DNA of 64,000 bases from Actinomadura sp. NAK00032 (lineage in GTDB: Bacteria > Actinomycetota > Actinomycetes > Streptosporangiales > Streptosporangiaceae), in NCBI RefSeq assembly GCF_013364275.1, contig NZ_CP054932.1, positions 1,240,001-1,304,000 on the forward strand. Direction: 5' to 3'. This document shows, one piece after another, positions 9,001 to 20,515 of this stretch (its first letter is position 1; each line of letters begins with the position of its first letter). The position numbers were made by a program, and so were the translations under genes. Under the pieces are notes generated by a model, which did no database searches, had not been told where the DNA came from, and saw only the letters and a program-made list of their open reading frames with translations.

Positions 9001-9152
9001 CGGGAGAAGTCGGACATCGTCAGGTCCGCGATGCCGGCGGGCGGTGGCGCCGGCCGTTCCGTGTCGCGGGAGAAGACCTGCGTCCGGTCTGCCGACTCCT
9101 CCTCGGGCAGGTCGTCCCTAGGCTCGTCGTCCGGCGTCCCCTTCGGAGTCAC
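6039..9152 (-). CDS. Membrane-anchored BNR/sialidase-fold propeller with Pro-rich tail
   Basis: 1037 aa. The first ~275 residues are acidic then Pro-rich and contain four near copies of PFPWAQEIP (about 170-240). After KRKRVNKK a single membrane helix (about 282-305) is followed by a ~720-residue exported region built of repeated SxDGxxW units (for example SADGGRTF, SQDGRTW, STDGGRTW, SPDGTSW), the Asp-box pattern of sialidase-like beta-propellers. No catalytic Arg triad or Asp/Glu set can be identified, so glycan binding is as likely as hydrolysis. GTG 9152 has GGGGGAGG six bases upstream. It follows glfT1 by 65 bp and probably shares its transcript. The exported domain sits where it could contact the galactan or the LCP product. 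Confidence 0.85.
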   Translation of the reverse strand: MTPKGTPDDEPRDDLPEEESADRTQVFSRDTERPAPPPAGIADLTMSDFSRSAMTGETAGSAEDEPEHAPGNAGGEDEDADRTRVQPVPAPTPSPEHDAPLPPLPPPPWAQQTPEEPQAAPAPEAPAPPAPSPQPPVPQFPAPQPPAPQPPAPQPPAPQLPAPRPPAPEPFPWAQEIPEAPRPPTPAPFPYAQEIPDAPKPPAPAPEPFPWAQEIPGQAPPPPQASAPPPFPWAQEVPGAAAGGPPPAGALAAGPPPVAPPPAVEEPWRNAPAPKRKRVNKKILFGGIGGIAAAALIAAGGVVLLGRGDDSGGGSSSARLAGGLFPMDPAARSDGRDQELTGVAVAGSTVVAVGGEADPGHYRGVFLVSADGGRTFATAEVKGINGGEPGPTEVPRAVAGGPGGWVAIGSRPAGGVVWTSQDGRTWQRQPDEAGDVFGPGNRVTRVIRTDKGFLAIGEHSRKRDFTDSVPATWLSADGVRWDALTGEQVGIQIRGKVVLEEVASSGSVILLESAHTPKPGKPSFRRAWRSTDGGRTWSPAKIPAPKGTYGMMVGGGPAGLVAVREVKSGKSTYGQIYTSKDAAGWQTGGRLKPSGYQRVQQLLGTDSGYAGIVQRGRDLLISRSADGKSWRDAGSLPTASGRALLGAAAGGGHTVLVGRDPGNGDLNALLAVRDQRGTEVPVDPFKIPGAFRKDQAVAGVAVNPNGTQAVAVGSTGGDAAIWTSPDGSAWNRARFSGGLSRPALQRLTSVAAGGAGWLAVGDSGGAPRGPLVLTSADGNVWKPADIDPVFERKGSQALSTYGAAAGPPGYVVVGDDGPSGAIWFSPDLRTWQRGGGVGRNDLTAEANGNRWVRAAAGGSFGFVAVGGMLDPKAAGARRPAVWTSADGKKWRLQQLQLPAGLSQGSLTYVAAKGNVLVAVGDAVGTSGPIVLGFVSNDGGRTWRETKLPPPGSGPLARATAVMAGSGGFVVAGTSGSDVVAWTSPDGTSWEAETPGGDALSGPGEQEITGLASFKDGVLGVGRSVTGGGEQPVLWRRD

Positions 9153-9217
9153 ACCCGCCCTCCCCCTGGTACCACGTGTCGGCCTGTCGCGCGCGTCGGC
9201 CGTGCCGGTCCGCGTCG

Positions 9218-10144
9218 TCAGGGATCATATCGACGCATCGCAGCCGAAATGACGTCCTCGGTCGGGCGGGGACGCCGCAGCAGGCCGTCGCGGACACCCG
9301 TGCGCAGCCCCGCGCGCAAGGTGGCCCGGTCGTGCGAGCGGAGATAGGTGCGCGCCCACCGCCGAGCGGACGAGCCGGCGTACAGCAGGCGTTCGGACGG
9401 CGCCAGGCCGCGGCTCCGGGTGAACAGCCAGAGCTTGTTCCGCACCTCGTAGTAGAAGCGGTCGCCGGGGTCGGCGTCGGCGCCCCCGAACGTCCTGGTC
9501 TTGTGGACGGCGACGCTCGCGGGGCAGTAGAGCCCGGTCCGGCCGCGCAGCAGCCGGGTGGTGAACTCGAAGTCGTCGTTCCACAGGAAGTAGTCCGCGA
9601 TCGGAAGCCCGCACTCCCGCACCGCCGCCGCGTCGACCAGCACTGACACGAACGACGCGGACCGGATGGGCGTGCAGCCGATCTCCCGGGCGGCGGCCAG
9701 TTCAGCCCGGGACGCGCCCGGCCTGACGCGCGGTGTGTTCATCGGGTGGTCGCGGCCGTCGGTCCACACGACCCGCCCGGCGACGAGCGCGGGCTCCCCG
9801 GACGCCCGGTGCCGCGCGTCCAGTAGGGCGGCGAGCGCCCCCGGCTCGGGCACGGTGTCGTCGTCCATCAGCCAGATCAGCCCGGTGTGCGGATCGTCCA
9901 GCGCGCGGGCGATTCCGGCGGCGAAGCCGCCGGCGCCGCCGGTGTTGGTGCCGAGCGCGAGGAGGTCGGCGTTCGGGAACCGCTCGCGAACGAGGGCGGG
10001 GGTGCCGTCGGTAGAGGCGTTGTCCACGACGATCACCGTGTCCGGCGGCCGGATCTGGCCGGCGATCGCCGCCAGCGCCTCGGCGAGCAGCTCCCGCCGG
10101 TTGTAGGTGACGACGACGGCGACGACCCGCCCGTCCGCGCTCAT
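9218..10144 (-). CDS. glfT1: Galactofuranosyltransferase GlfT1-like (GT2)
   Basis: 308 aa. VVVTYNR at 10-16, VVDNASTDGT at 39-48, GTNTGGAGGF at 65-74 and the metal-binding DDD at 94-96 (WLMDDDTVPE) are the signature of the Rv3782/GlfT1 branch of GT2; YFLWNDDFEF supplies the later acidic motif. GlfT1 adds the first galactofuranose residues to the polyprenyl-PP-disaccharide in mycobacteria. The ATG overlaps the TGA of the upstream sulfotransferase gene (ATGA), so the two are translationally coupled. GlfT2, Glf and the exporter are encoded divergently a few kb away, the same set that builds galactan in Mycobacterium. Confidence 0.85.
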   Translation of the reverse strand: MSADGRVVAVVVTYNRRELLAEALAAIAGQIRPPDTVIVVDNASTDGTPALVRERFPNADLLALGTNTGGAGGFAAGIARALDDPHTGLIWLMDDDTVPEPGALAALLDARHRASGEPALVAGRVVWTDGRDHPMNTPRVRPGASRAELAAAREIGCTPIRSASFVSVLVDAAAVRECGLPIADYFLWNDDFEFTTRLLRGRTGLYCPASVAVHKTRTFGGADADPGDRFYYEVRNKLWLFTRSRGLAPSERLLYAGSSARRWARTYLRSHDRATLRAGLRTGVRDGLLRRPRPTEDVISAAMRRYDP

Positions 10145-11430
10145 CGCGGCGCGGTCCGGTGGGACAGGACGACGCCGGCCTCGTCGGCGGCGCCGGCCTC
10201 GTCCCCGCCCTCCGGTTCGGGCGGCGGTTCGATGCCCTTGAGCCGCTCGACGAGATGCCAGTACCCGACCCGCAGTCTCCAGACGGCCTTGCTGCGCTCG
10301 CTGAGATGGCGAGCCATCAGCTTTGGCAGCGCTGTCTCATGCTGCTCCTGGCGCTCTTGGCGCAGTGTGCCGATCTCCTCGCGGAGCATCCCGATCCGGT
10401 CGAGGAGCCCGAGCACGGTGTGCGTGGCCGCGTCCAGCAGCTCCGCGTCCCCTGGCGGGGCGCCCGCGGCCTCCGCGGGCGCCGTTTCGCCAGGAAGCAG
10501 TTCGTGCAGGTCGCCCACCACGTCGTACCCCGCGGAGCGGATCCCCTCGACCAGCTCGTGCGCCTTCTTCTGCGCCCACGCACGGCGTTCCGGTGGCAGC
10601 GGCACGCGCCCCGGCTCGCCGCGACCGGGGAGCACCTTGAGTGCGAGGACGTCGGTGACCAGCCGGTGGTAGAGCCACATCGGGGCTTCTTCGTCGACTG
10701 CGCCGTTGACCCTGCGCAGCAGCTCGGTCTCCGTCCAGCTCAGCGAGGTGTTCGTCCGCGCCTCGGCGGGCTCTGCCACGGCGGGATCGACACCGAGGAG
10801 CCCGGCGAAGCGCTCCCAGAGCAGGCCGCGAGGCGCGCCGGGGCCGGGCAGAGGGATCACGTGCACGCGCTCCGGCGGGACGTGGGGCGCCCATCGTCCG
10901 AGCACCTCCGGGACGTCGTGCACCCGCCAGAACCAGTGCGCGGCGCCGCTCCCGCGCGGGCCGTCGACCACCTCGCGCAGCCAGTGCCCGAAGTCGAAGT
11001 GGAAGCGGTGCTTGACGTACTCCTGCCACTCCGAGGGCAGGAGGCCGGCGAGGTCGCGAGCGGTGTAGACGATGTGGACGTCGCAGGGCGCGAGGGACCG
11101 CACGGCACGCTCGGCACCGGCGGCGTCCACCGCGCAGAGCACCTCGTGGGAGAGCACGGCGGTGCGATGCCCGGACTCCTTGACCTCTGCGGCCAGCCGG
11201 TTCCAGGCGCCGTCCCAGCCGGGGCCGGGCTCGTCGTCCTCCGGCACCACGCCGCGCAGGTCGCGGGTGGCCTGGACCTGTCCGGCGAAAGAGCCGCCGG
11301 GGAGGAGGACGCCCGCCTCCGACAGGGCCTCGGCATTGCTCCACAGCAGCCCCTGCAGGAACGTCGTCCCGCTCTTGGGGGCGCCGATGTGGAGGTACAC
11401 GGTCGGTGGGCCGGGGGAGACCGCTGCCAC
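10141..11430 (-). CDS. Sulfotransferase family protein
   Basis: 429 aa from GTG 11430. The frame is open 26 codons further upstream, but GAGGAG seven bases before this GTG fixes the start, and the domain begins immediately (VYLHIGAPKSGTTFLQGLL). PKSGTT is the 5'-phosphosulfate-binding loop of PAPS-dependent sulfotransferases; IVYTARDLAGLLPSEWQEY fits the 3'-phosphate region. The C-terminal third is helical and charged with a coiled-coil stretch (LRQERQEQHE). Cytoplasmic. Coupling to glfT1 suggests it sulfates a galactan precursor or its carrier; a sulfatase is encoded in the same island. The acceptor is not known. Confidence 0.82.
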   Translation of the reverse strand: MAAVSPGPPTVYLHIGAPKSGTTFLQGLLWSNAEALSEAGVLLPGGSFAGQVQATRDLRGVVPEDDEPGPGWDGAWNRLAAEVKESGHRTAVLSHEVLCAVDAAGAERAVRSLAPCDVHIVYTARDLAGLLPSEWQEYVKHRFHFDFGHWLREVVDGPRGSGAAHWFWRVHDVPEVLGRWAPHVPPERVHVIPLPGPGAPRGLLWERFAGLLGVDPAVAEPAEARTNTSLSWTETELLRRVNGAVDEEAPMWLYHRLVTDVLALKVLPGRGEPGRVPLPPERRAWAQKKAHELVEGIRSAGYDVVGDLHELLPGETAPAEAAGAPPGDAELLDAATHTVLGLLDRIGMLREEIGTLRQERQEQHETALPKLMARHLSERSKAVWRLRVGYWHLVERLKGIEPPPEPEGGDEAGAADEAGVVLSHRTAPR

Positions 11431-11543
11431 CAGTTGACTCCTCTGCGTGTTCGGGTGCGGGCGCCGCGCGACGCCGATCCGGGTCATCCGAAGGGTACAA
11501 CCGGCCAACCGGGGCGATTCCTCACAACTGGGATGACCGCGCC

Positions 11544-11562
11544 CGGTATCTTGGCCCGCGCA
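11544..11562 (+). promoter_or_regulatory. 19-bp motif, copy 2 (upstream of glf)
   Basis: Identical to 4964-4982 (CGGTATCTTGGCCCGCGCA), again preceded by GACCGC and followed by CCATC within a dozen bases. It lies in the 227-bp region between the divergent sulfotransferase-glfT1 and glf-glfT2 operons, 95 bp before glf. Confidence 0.55.
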
Positions 11563-11588
11563 GCACCATCGTCTCCCAGTTCCCGTGA

Positions 11589-14862
<3,274 letters not shown>

Positions 14863-14866
<4 letters not shown>

Positions 14867-15759
14867 GCACCTCCTCGGGTGCGCCGGCGGCCGCGGCGCC
14901 GCGGGATCTCAGCGATCAGGGCCTCGTCGAACCGGGCCGCGGCGGCGGGCTCGGCGAGGTGTTCCGGCGCCGCTACCTGCTGAAGCTGATCGTGCGCCGG
15001 GAGCTGCGCGCGCGGTACCAGGGGTCGCTGCTCGGCCTCGGCTGGTCCTACGTGCGTCCCGCCGCGCACTTCTCGGTGTTCTTCTTCGTCGCCGGGATCT
15101 TCATGGGGATGAGCGAGCACCTGGAGCACTTCCCCATCTTCATGTTCTCCGCGCTGGTGCTGGTGTCGTTCTTCAACGAGACGCTGATCAACACCACGCA
15201 CTCGGTGCTGGGGAACGCGCCGCTCGTCCGGAAGGTCTACCTGCCGCGCGAGCTGTTCCCGGTGGCGTCGCTGCTGGTTTCGTGCGTGCACCTGCTGCCG
15301 GGCCTGGCGATCGTGCTGACCGTCGCGGTCATCTGGGGCTGGACGCCGTCGGCCGCCGCCATCGGCTCGGCGGTGCTCGGCTTCGCGCTCGTCGCGGTCC
15401 TCGGCATGGGGCTCGGGCTGATCTGCTCGGCGCTGCACGTCTTCTACCGGGACACCGACAAGGTCGTGGACATCGCAACGCTGTTCGTCACCTGGTCGGT
15501 GCCGATGATCTACCCGTGGACGCTGGTGCGGGACACCGCGCCGGCCTGGGGGCTGGACCTCTACCTCGCCAATCCCATGGCGGTCGGCGTCATGCTGTTC
15601 GAGCGGGCGTTCTGGTGGCCGACCACCGACGGCACGTTCGCTTTCCCGGCGGACCTCACCCGCGACGGCGTCGTCCTGCTGGCCGCGGCCGTCCTGCTGC
15701 TCGGGCTCGGGCAGCTCGTCTTCTCCCGGCTCCAGCGCCGGTTCGCCGAGGAGCTCTGA
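14863..15759 (+). CDS. Wzm-type ABC exporter permease
   Basis: 298 aa from GTG 14863, which overlaps the glfT2 stop (GTGA). After a cytoplasmic RYLLKLIVRRELRARYQGS amphipathic stretch typical of Wzm/TagG, six hydrophobic segments follow (first around GWSYVRPAAHFSVFFFVAG). It is the membrane subunit that moves lipid-linked polysaccharide across the membrane, equivalent to Rv3783 for mycobacterial galactan. The frame is open far upstream inside glfT2, but that part is shadow. The partner ATPase follows with a one-base overlap. Confidence 0.9.
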
Positions 15760-16595
15760 TGGAGGCGGCGCGGCGCGCGCTCATCGTCGACGGGGTGACC
15801 AAGCGCTTCACGCTGCGGCACGCCCGGTCGATCAAGAACATGACCGTGCGGGCGCTGCGCCGCGAGCGGCTCCGCGACCGGTTCACCGCGCTGGACGGCG
15901 TATCCGTCGCCATCGACGTGGGTGAGGCCGTCGCCCTGGTCGGGGTGAACGGGTCCGGCAAGAGCACCCTCCTGAAGATCATCTCCGGGGTGCTGCCGCC
16001 GGACGAGGGCACGGTGCGGGTGCGCGGGCGCGTGGCCGGGCTGATCGAGGTCGGCGCGGGACTCCACCCCGACCTCACCGGCCGCGAGAACGTCTTCCTG
16101 AACGGCGCCATCCTCGGCATGGACCGCGCCGAGACACTCCGCAAGTTCGACGCGATCGTGGAGTTCGCCGACATCGGGCGGTTCCTCGATCAGCCCGTCC
16201 GGTTCTACTCCTCCGGCATGTTCATGCGACTGGCGTTCTCCATCGCCGTGCACACCGAACCCGACGTGTTCCTCATCGACGAGGTCCTCGCCGTCGGGGA
16301 CCCGCTGTTCCGCCGCAAGTGCATCGAACGCCTCCAGGAGTACCGCGCGAGCGGCCGCACGATGGTGATCGTCGCGCACGACGCCGCGCTGCTGCGGCAG
16401 CTCTGCACCCGTGGCGTCTTCCTGGAGGACGGCCGCGTCCTGTGGGACGGCGACATCGACACCGCAGCCGACCTGCTGCTGAAGAAGCGCCAGGAGCGCC
16501 GCCGGAACCTCACGAGCCCCGCCGGGACGGGCGAAGGTGGACCCACCGGACCCGGTGAGCCCACCGGCAGGCCGCCCGCCGAGGCGGGCCGATGA
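15759..16595 (+). CDS. Wzt-type ABC exporter ATPase
   Basis: 278 aa. Walker A GVNGSGKST at 62-70, ABC signature YSSGMFMRLAFS, Walker B DVFLIDEVLAVGD and the switch His in VIVAHD. GRVAGLIEVGAGLHPDLTGRENV is characteristic of the polysaccharide-export (Wzt/TagH/RfbE) subfamily. There is no long C-terminal carbohydrate-binding domain, only a ~40-residue Gly/Pro-rich tail, as in Rv3781-type galactan exporters, so substrate recognition is not by a Wzt-C domain. TGATG overlap with the permease gene. Confidence 0.92.
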   Translation: MEAARRALIVDGVTKRFTLRHARSIKNMTVRALRRERLRDRFTALDGVSVAIDVGEAVALVGVNGSGKSTLLKIISGVLPPDEGTVRVRGRVAGLIEVGAGLHPDLTGRENVFLNGAILGMDRAETLRKFDAIVEFADIGRFLDQPVRFYSSGMFMRLAFSIAVHTEPDVFLIDEVLAVGDPLFRRKCIERLQEYRASGRTMVIVAHDAALLRQLCTRGVFLEDGRVLWDGDIDTAADLLLKKRQERRRNLTSPAGTGEGGPTGPGEPTGRPPAEAGR

Positions 16596-17722
16596 GCACG
16601 GCACGGGGTCCCGCGCCGCCGCCGCGGCTGCGGGAACTGGACCTGCTGCGCTTCGTCGCGGCCGTCCTCGTGGTGCTGCACCACTACGTGGGCCGCATCG
16701 GCGGATGGGGTGTGGAGAACCACCACAACATGCCGGTGCTCGCGCAGTTCGCGCATTTCGGCAACCTGGGCGTCGACCTGTTCTTCCTGATCAGCGGGTT
16801 CGTGATCCTGATGAGCGCGTGGGGGCGCGGCGTCGGCGACTTCGCGGTCTCCCGCACCGTCCGCATCTTCCCGGCCTACTGGTTCGGCGTTTCACTCTCG
16901 CTGCTGGTCTTCTTCGCCATCGGGCAGACGCCCATCCCGTCGCACAGCCCGCTCGTCGCGTACCTGCCGAACATGACGATGCTCCAGACCGGTCTCCACG
17001 TCTCGAACCTGGACGTCGTCTACTGGACGCTGTGGATCGAGCTGCACTTCTACGCGATCATCGCCTTTCTCGTCTGGCGCGGCATCACCTACGAGCGCTG
17101 CGTGGCCTTCATGGTCGGCTGGGTGCTGCTCGCCGTGTTCGCGCAAGAGTCGGCCGTACCGGCGCTGTTCACGGTGCTGATGCCGGACTGGGCGCCGTAC
17201 TTCGTCGCCGGGATGGCGTTCTACCTCATCCACCGGTTCGGCCCGAACCTCCTGCTGTGGCTGATCACCTCCGGTTGCTGGGCGCTCGCCGTCGACTACC
17301 GGCAGGCCAGCGTGAACGACCTGCTGGCCTGGCCACAGGTTTGGGACGCCGCCATCGCCGGCGGCGTCACGTTCTGCTTCCTGCTCATGGCCATGGTGGC
17401 CACCCGCCAGTTCGAGATGGTGCGCTGGCGGGGCTTCACCGTGCTCGGCGCCCTCACCTATCCGCTCTACCTCGTCCATGAGAGCATCGGGCGCGGACTG
17501 TACGAACTGCTCCGCTCCCACCTCGGCCGCTGGACGCTCCTCCTCGTCTCTTGCACCGTTGCTCTCGCCACCGCCTACCTGGTGCAGCGCTTCGTCGAGG
17601 AACCGCTGCAGCGGTGGGCGAAGCCGAAGCTCAAAGCGGGGCTCACCCGGCTCCGCCGGGAGAACCTCCCGCCCGTCCGGAACCAGACCACGCCTCGCAC
17701 CACCGTGGAGGCCGCCCGATGA
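16592..17722 (+). CDS. Acyltransferase 3 (OafA/YrhL) membrane protein, copy 1
   Basis: 376 aa with about ten membrane helices. RLRELDLLRFVAAVLVVLHHYVG near the N-terminus holds the conserved Arg/Asp and His of acyltransferase-3 proteins; LGVDLFFLISGFVI is the second family motif. These enzymes transfer acetyl or other short acyl groups to exported glycans. ATGA overlaps with the Wzt gene and with the next paralogue place it in the glf operon, so a galactan or its exported form is the probable acceptor. Confidence 0.9.
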   Translation: MSTARGPAPPPRLRELDLLRFVAAVLVVLHHYVGRIGGWGVENHHNMPVLAQFAHFGNLGVDLFFLISGFVILMSAWGRGVGDFAVSRTVRIFPAYWFGVSLSLLVFFAIGQTPIPSHSPLVAYLPNMTMLQTGLHVSNLDVVYWTLWIELHFYAIIAFLVWRGITYERCVAFMVGWVLLAVFAQESAVPALFTVLMPDWAPYFVAGMAFYLIHRFGPNLLLWLITSGCWALAVDYRQASVNDLLAWPQVWDAAIAGGVTFCFLLMAMVATRQFEMVRWRGFTVLGALTYPLYLVHESIGRGLYELLRSHLGRWTLLLVSCTVALATAYLVQRFVEEPLQRWAKPKLKAGLTRLRRENLPPVRNQTTPRTTVEAAR

Positions 17723-18918
17723 CCCGTCCCCCCGCTCTCGCGGACGCCTCGCGCGCACCGCGGCTTCGCGAGCTCGACCTGCTGCGCTTCATCGCCGTCG
17801 CGGCGATCGTCCTGCACCATTTCGCGGGAGTGCGGAGCACGGTCTGGTCCGGACGCGATGCCCAAAAGGTCTTCCCGGAGCTGGCGCCGGTGGCCCACTT
17901 CGGCTACCTCGGCGTCCAGCTGGCCTTCATGATCAGCGGCTTCGTCATCCTGATGGCCGCGTGGGACCGGAACGCCGGGGACTTCGCCGTGGCGAGATTC
18001 GTGCGGATCTACCCTGCGTACTGGTTCAGCGTTCTGCTCAGTTTCGGGCTCTTCCTGGCCAGCGGGTCCGCGGTGCCCTACAAGGACGGCGACGGGCCCC
18101 TGCAGCGGGTCCTGCCGAATCTCACGATGCTCCAGGACGGGATGCACGTGGCGCCGCTGGAGGTCGTCTACTGGGTTCTGTGGGTCGAGCTCCACTTCTA
18201 TGTGCTCATCGCGCTTCTCGCCCGCGTTGGCATCACTTACGGTCGCTGCGTCACCTTCATGGTCTCCTGGCTCCTCGTGGGCGCCTATGCCAAGGAGTCG
18301 GGCAGCAGCCTGTTGCACACCCTCTTCTTCCCCGACACGGCGCCCTACTTCATCGCGGGGATGGCGTTCTTCCTGATCTACAGGTTCGGGAGCAACATCG
18401 CGCTCTGGCTGATCATCGCCGCCTCGTGGGCGCTGTCGGTGCACTACCTCGTGAACGACATCAGCCCGCTGAACGCATGGGAGGGCGTCCACGAGATCGT
18501 GATCCCGGTCGTGCTGTCCGTGCTGTTCGCGCTCATGGCGCTGGTCGCACTGCGGAAGCTGACCTGGCTGAGCTGGCGGGGCTTCACCTTCCTCGGCGCC
18601 GTGGCCTACCCGCTCTACCTAATGCACGAGACGGTGGCGCGGACGATCGTCAAAGTCTTCTTCCCGCATCCGATCATCGACAGACTGACCATTCTTCCGG
18701 TCATCACCGCTTCCGTTGTCGTGGCGGGGATCCTGGTCCACCTGTTCGTGGAGCGTCCGCTGCAGGCCCTCATGCGCCCCCGCCTCGCGTCGGCGATGGC
18801 GCAGATCCGGCGCGGCGGAGCACCTCCCACCGAGGAGCCGCCACCGGCTCCTCCGGCGCAGGACGACGTGGACGTGCGGCGTCCCGCCCAGGACTCTCCT
18901 CCCGCGACCGTGCCTTAG
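17719..18918 (+). CDS. Acyltransferase 3 (OafA/YrhL) membrane protein, copy 2
   Basis: 399 aa; start chosen at ATG 17719, which overlaps the stop of copy 1, although the frame is open upstream. RLRELDLLRFIAVAAIVLHHFAG and LGVQLAFMISGFVI repeat the motifs of the preceding gene, and long stretches align (VVYWxLWxELHFY; APYFxAGMAFxLIxRFG), so the pair arose by tandem duplication. Differences cluster in loops and the extra Pro/Ala-rich C-terminal tail, which may give a different acceptor position or acyl donor. Confidence 0.9.
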   Translation: MTRPPALADASRAPRLRELDLLRFIAVAAIVLHHFAGVRSTVWSGRDAQKVFPELAPVAHFGYLGVQLAFMISGFVILMAAWDRNAGDFAVARFVRIYPAYWFSVLLSFGLFLASGSAVPYKDGDGPLQRVLPNLTMLQDGMHVAPLEVVYWVLWVELHFYVLIALLARVGITYGRCVTFMVSWLLVGAYAKESGSSLLHTLFFPDTAPYFIAGMAFFLIYRFGSNIALWLIIAASWALSVHYLVNDISPLNAWEGVHEIVIPVVLSVLFALMALVALRKLTWLSWRGFTFLGAVAYPLYLMHETVARTIVKVFFPHPIIDRLTILPVITASVVVAGILVHLFVERPLQALMRPRLASAMAQIRRGGAPPTEEPPPAPPAQDDVDVRRPAQDSPPATVP

Positions 18919-18981
18919 CCTGTGGCCAACTCTGATCATGTTCACCGGTCGGTACCCCATCGACCTGCTGAAAGGTGTGTG

Positions 18982-20508
18982 ATGTTCGGCGCCAAGCCGC
19001 GACGACGACGGCCGACCGCGCCGCTCCCCGCGGTCCTGCTGGCGTGCGCGCTGGTGCTGGCCGGATGCGCGCAGGCGGCGTCGGACGACGGCAAGAACGG
19101 CAAGGACGCCAAGGTGTCGGCGTCCGCGCAGGCGAAGGCGAAGAAGCCCAACATCGTCTACGTCCTGACCGACGACCTGTCGTGGGACCTAGTCGACTAC
19201 ATGCCGCACGTCAAGGCGCTGCAGAAGCGCGGTATGACGTTCTCGAACTACTTCGTCGCGGACACGCTCTGCTGCCCGTCCCGCGCGACGATCCTGACCG
19301 GCAAGTACCCGCACAACACCGGGGTCCGCAGCAATGACCCGCCGACGGGCGGGTTCGACATCTTCAACGCGCGGGGCAACGAGAAGGACACGTTCGCCGT
19401 CGCGCTGCAGAAGGCCGGCTACCGCACGGCGCTGATGGGCAAGTACCTCAACGGCTACGAGGCCACCAAGAAGCAGGGCTCGTCCCGCGTCTACGTGCCG
19501 CCCGGTTGGACGGAGTGGCAGGTCACCGGGCTCGGGTACGCGAACTACAACTACAACCTGAACGGCAACGGCACCCTCACCCACCACGGGCGCGCGCCGA
19601 AGGACTACCTCAACACGGTGCTCACCGGGAAGGGCGTCGACTTCGTCAACCGGTCCGCCGACGCGAAGCAGCCGTTCATGCTGCAGATGTCGACGTTCTC
19701 GCCGCACGCCCCGGCGACGCCGGCACCCGAGGACGCGGGCAAGTTCCCCCACGTGAAGGCGCCGCGCACGCCCGGGTTCAACGAGCCCGACATAGGCGAC
19801 AAGCCCGGCTGGCTGCGCAAGTACCCGCGGCTGCGGCCGCGGCAGGTCCGCGCGGTCGACGCCGCGTTCCGCGAGCGGGTCCGGGCCGTCCAGTCGATCG
19901 ACCGGATGATCGGCGCGCTGCAGACCGCGGTGCAGGCCAAAGGGCTCGGCGCCGACACCTACTTCGTCTTCAACTCCGACAACGGCTACCACCTCGGGCA
20001 GCACCGGCTCGTCGAGGGCAAGCTGACCGCCTACGACACCGACATCCGCGTCCCGCTGGTCGTGGCGGGCCCCGGCGTCGCGGCGGGGAAGACCGAGGCC
20101 CGGTTCGCGCAGAACACCGATATCTGTCCGACGTTCGAGGAGCTCGCCGGGCTCAAGCCGGCCGACTCGGCGGACGGGCGCTCCCTGGCGCCGCTGCTGC
20201 ACGGGCGGCCGGTGCCGTCCTGGCGGACGACCGCGTTCATCGAGCACCTCGGCCCCAACTACCGCCGCGACGACCCGGACCTGCCGCAGAAGTACGGCGG
20301 CAACCCGCCGACGTACAACGCGGTCCGCACGGCGAACGAACTGTACGTCGAGTACGAGAACGGCGACCGCGAGTACTACGACCTCGCCCGGGATCCCTGG
20401 GAACTGGGGAACATCTGGACGCAGGCGCCCGAGGCGCGCAAGGCCGAACTGCAGTCGCTCGTGGCGTCCTACCGGGGCTGTTCCGGAGCCGGCTGCCGCG
20501 ACCTGTGA
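18982..20508 (+). CDS. Lipoprotein sulfatase (sulfatase_1 family)
   Basis: 508 aa from ATG 18982, with GAAAGG six bases upstream. Signal peptide with lipobox LAGC (Cys29), so anchored outside the membrane. DD at 64-65 (metal) and LCCPSRATILTGKYP give the sulfatase CxPxR motif, with Cys97 the residue that would become formylglycine. FNSDNGYHLGQHR carries the later metal ligands. The sequence resembles N-acetylglucosamine-6-sulfatase/choline-sulfatase-like enzymes. Placed after the acyltransferases and in the same island as a PAPS sulfotransferase, it may remodel or recycle a sulfated surface glycan; no maturation (FGE) gene is present in the window. Confidence 0.87.
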   Translation: MFGAKPRRRRPTAPLPAVLLACALVLAGCAQAASDDGKNGKDAKVSASAQAKAKKPNIVYVLTDDLSWDLVDYMPHVKALQKRGMTFSNYFVADTLCCPSRATILTGKYPHNTGVRSNDPPTGGFDIFNARGNEKDTFAVALQKAGYRTALMGKYLNGYEATKKQGSSRVYVPPGWTEWQVTGLGYANYNYNLNGNGTLTHHGRAPKDYLNTVLTGKGVDFVNRSADAKQPFMLQMSTFSPHAPATPAPEDAGKFPHVKAPRTPGFNEPDIGDKPGWLRKYPRLRPRQVRAVDAAFRERVRAVQSIDRMIGALQTAVQAKGLGADTYFVFNSDNGYHLGQHRLVEGKLTAYDTDIRVPLVVAGPGVAAGKTEARFAQNTDICPTFEELAGLKPADSADGRSLAPLLHGRPVPSWRTTAFIEHLGPNYRRDDPDLPQKYGGNPPTYNAVRTANELYVEYENGDREYYDLARDPWELGNIWTQAPEARKAELQSLVASYRGCSGAGCRDL

Positions 20509-20515
20509 GCGCAGG

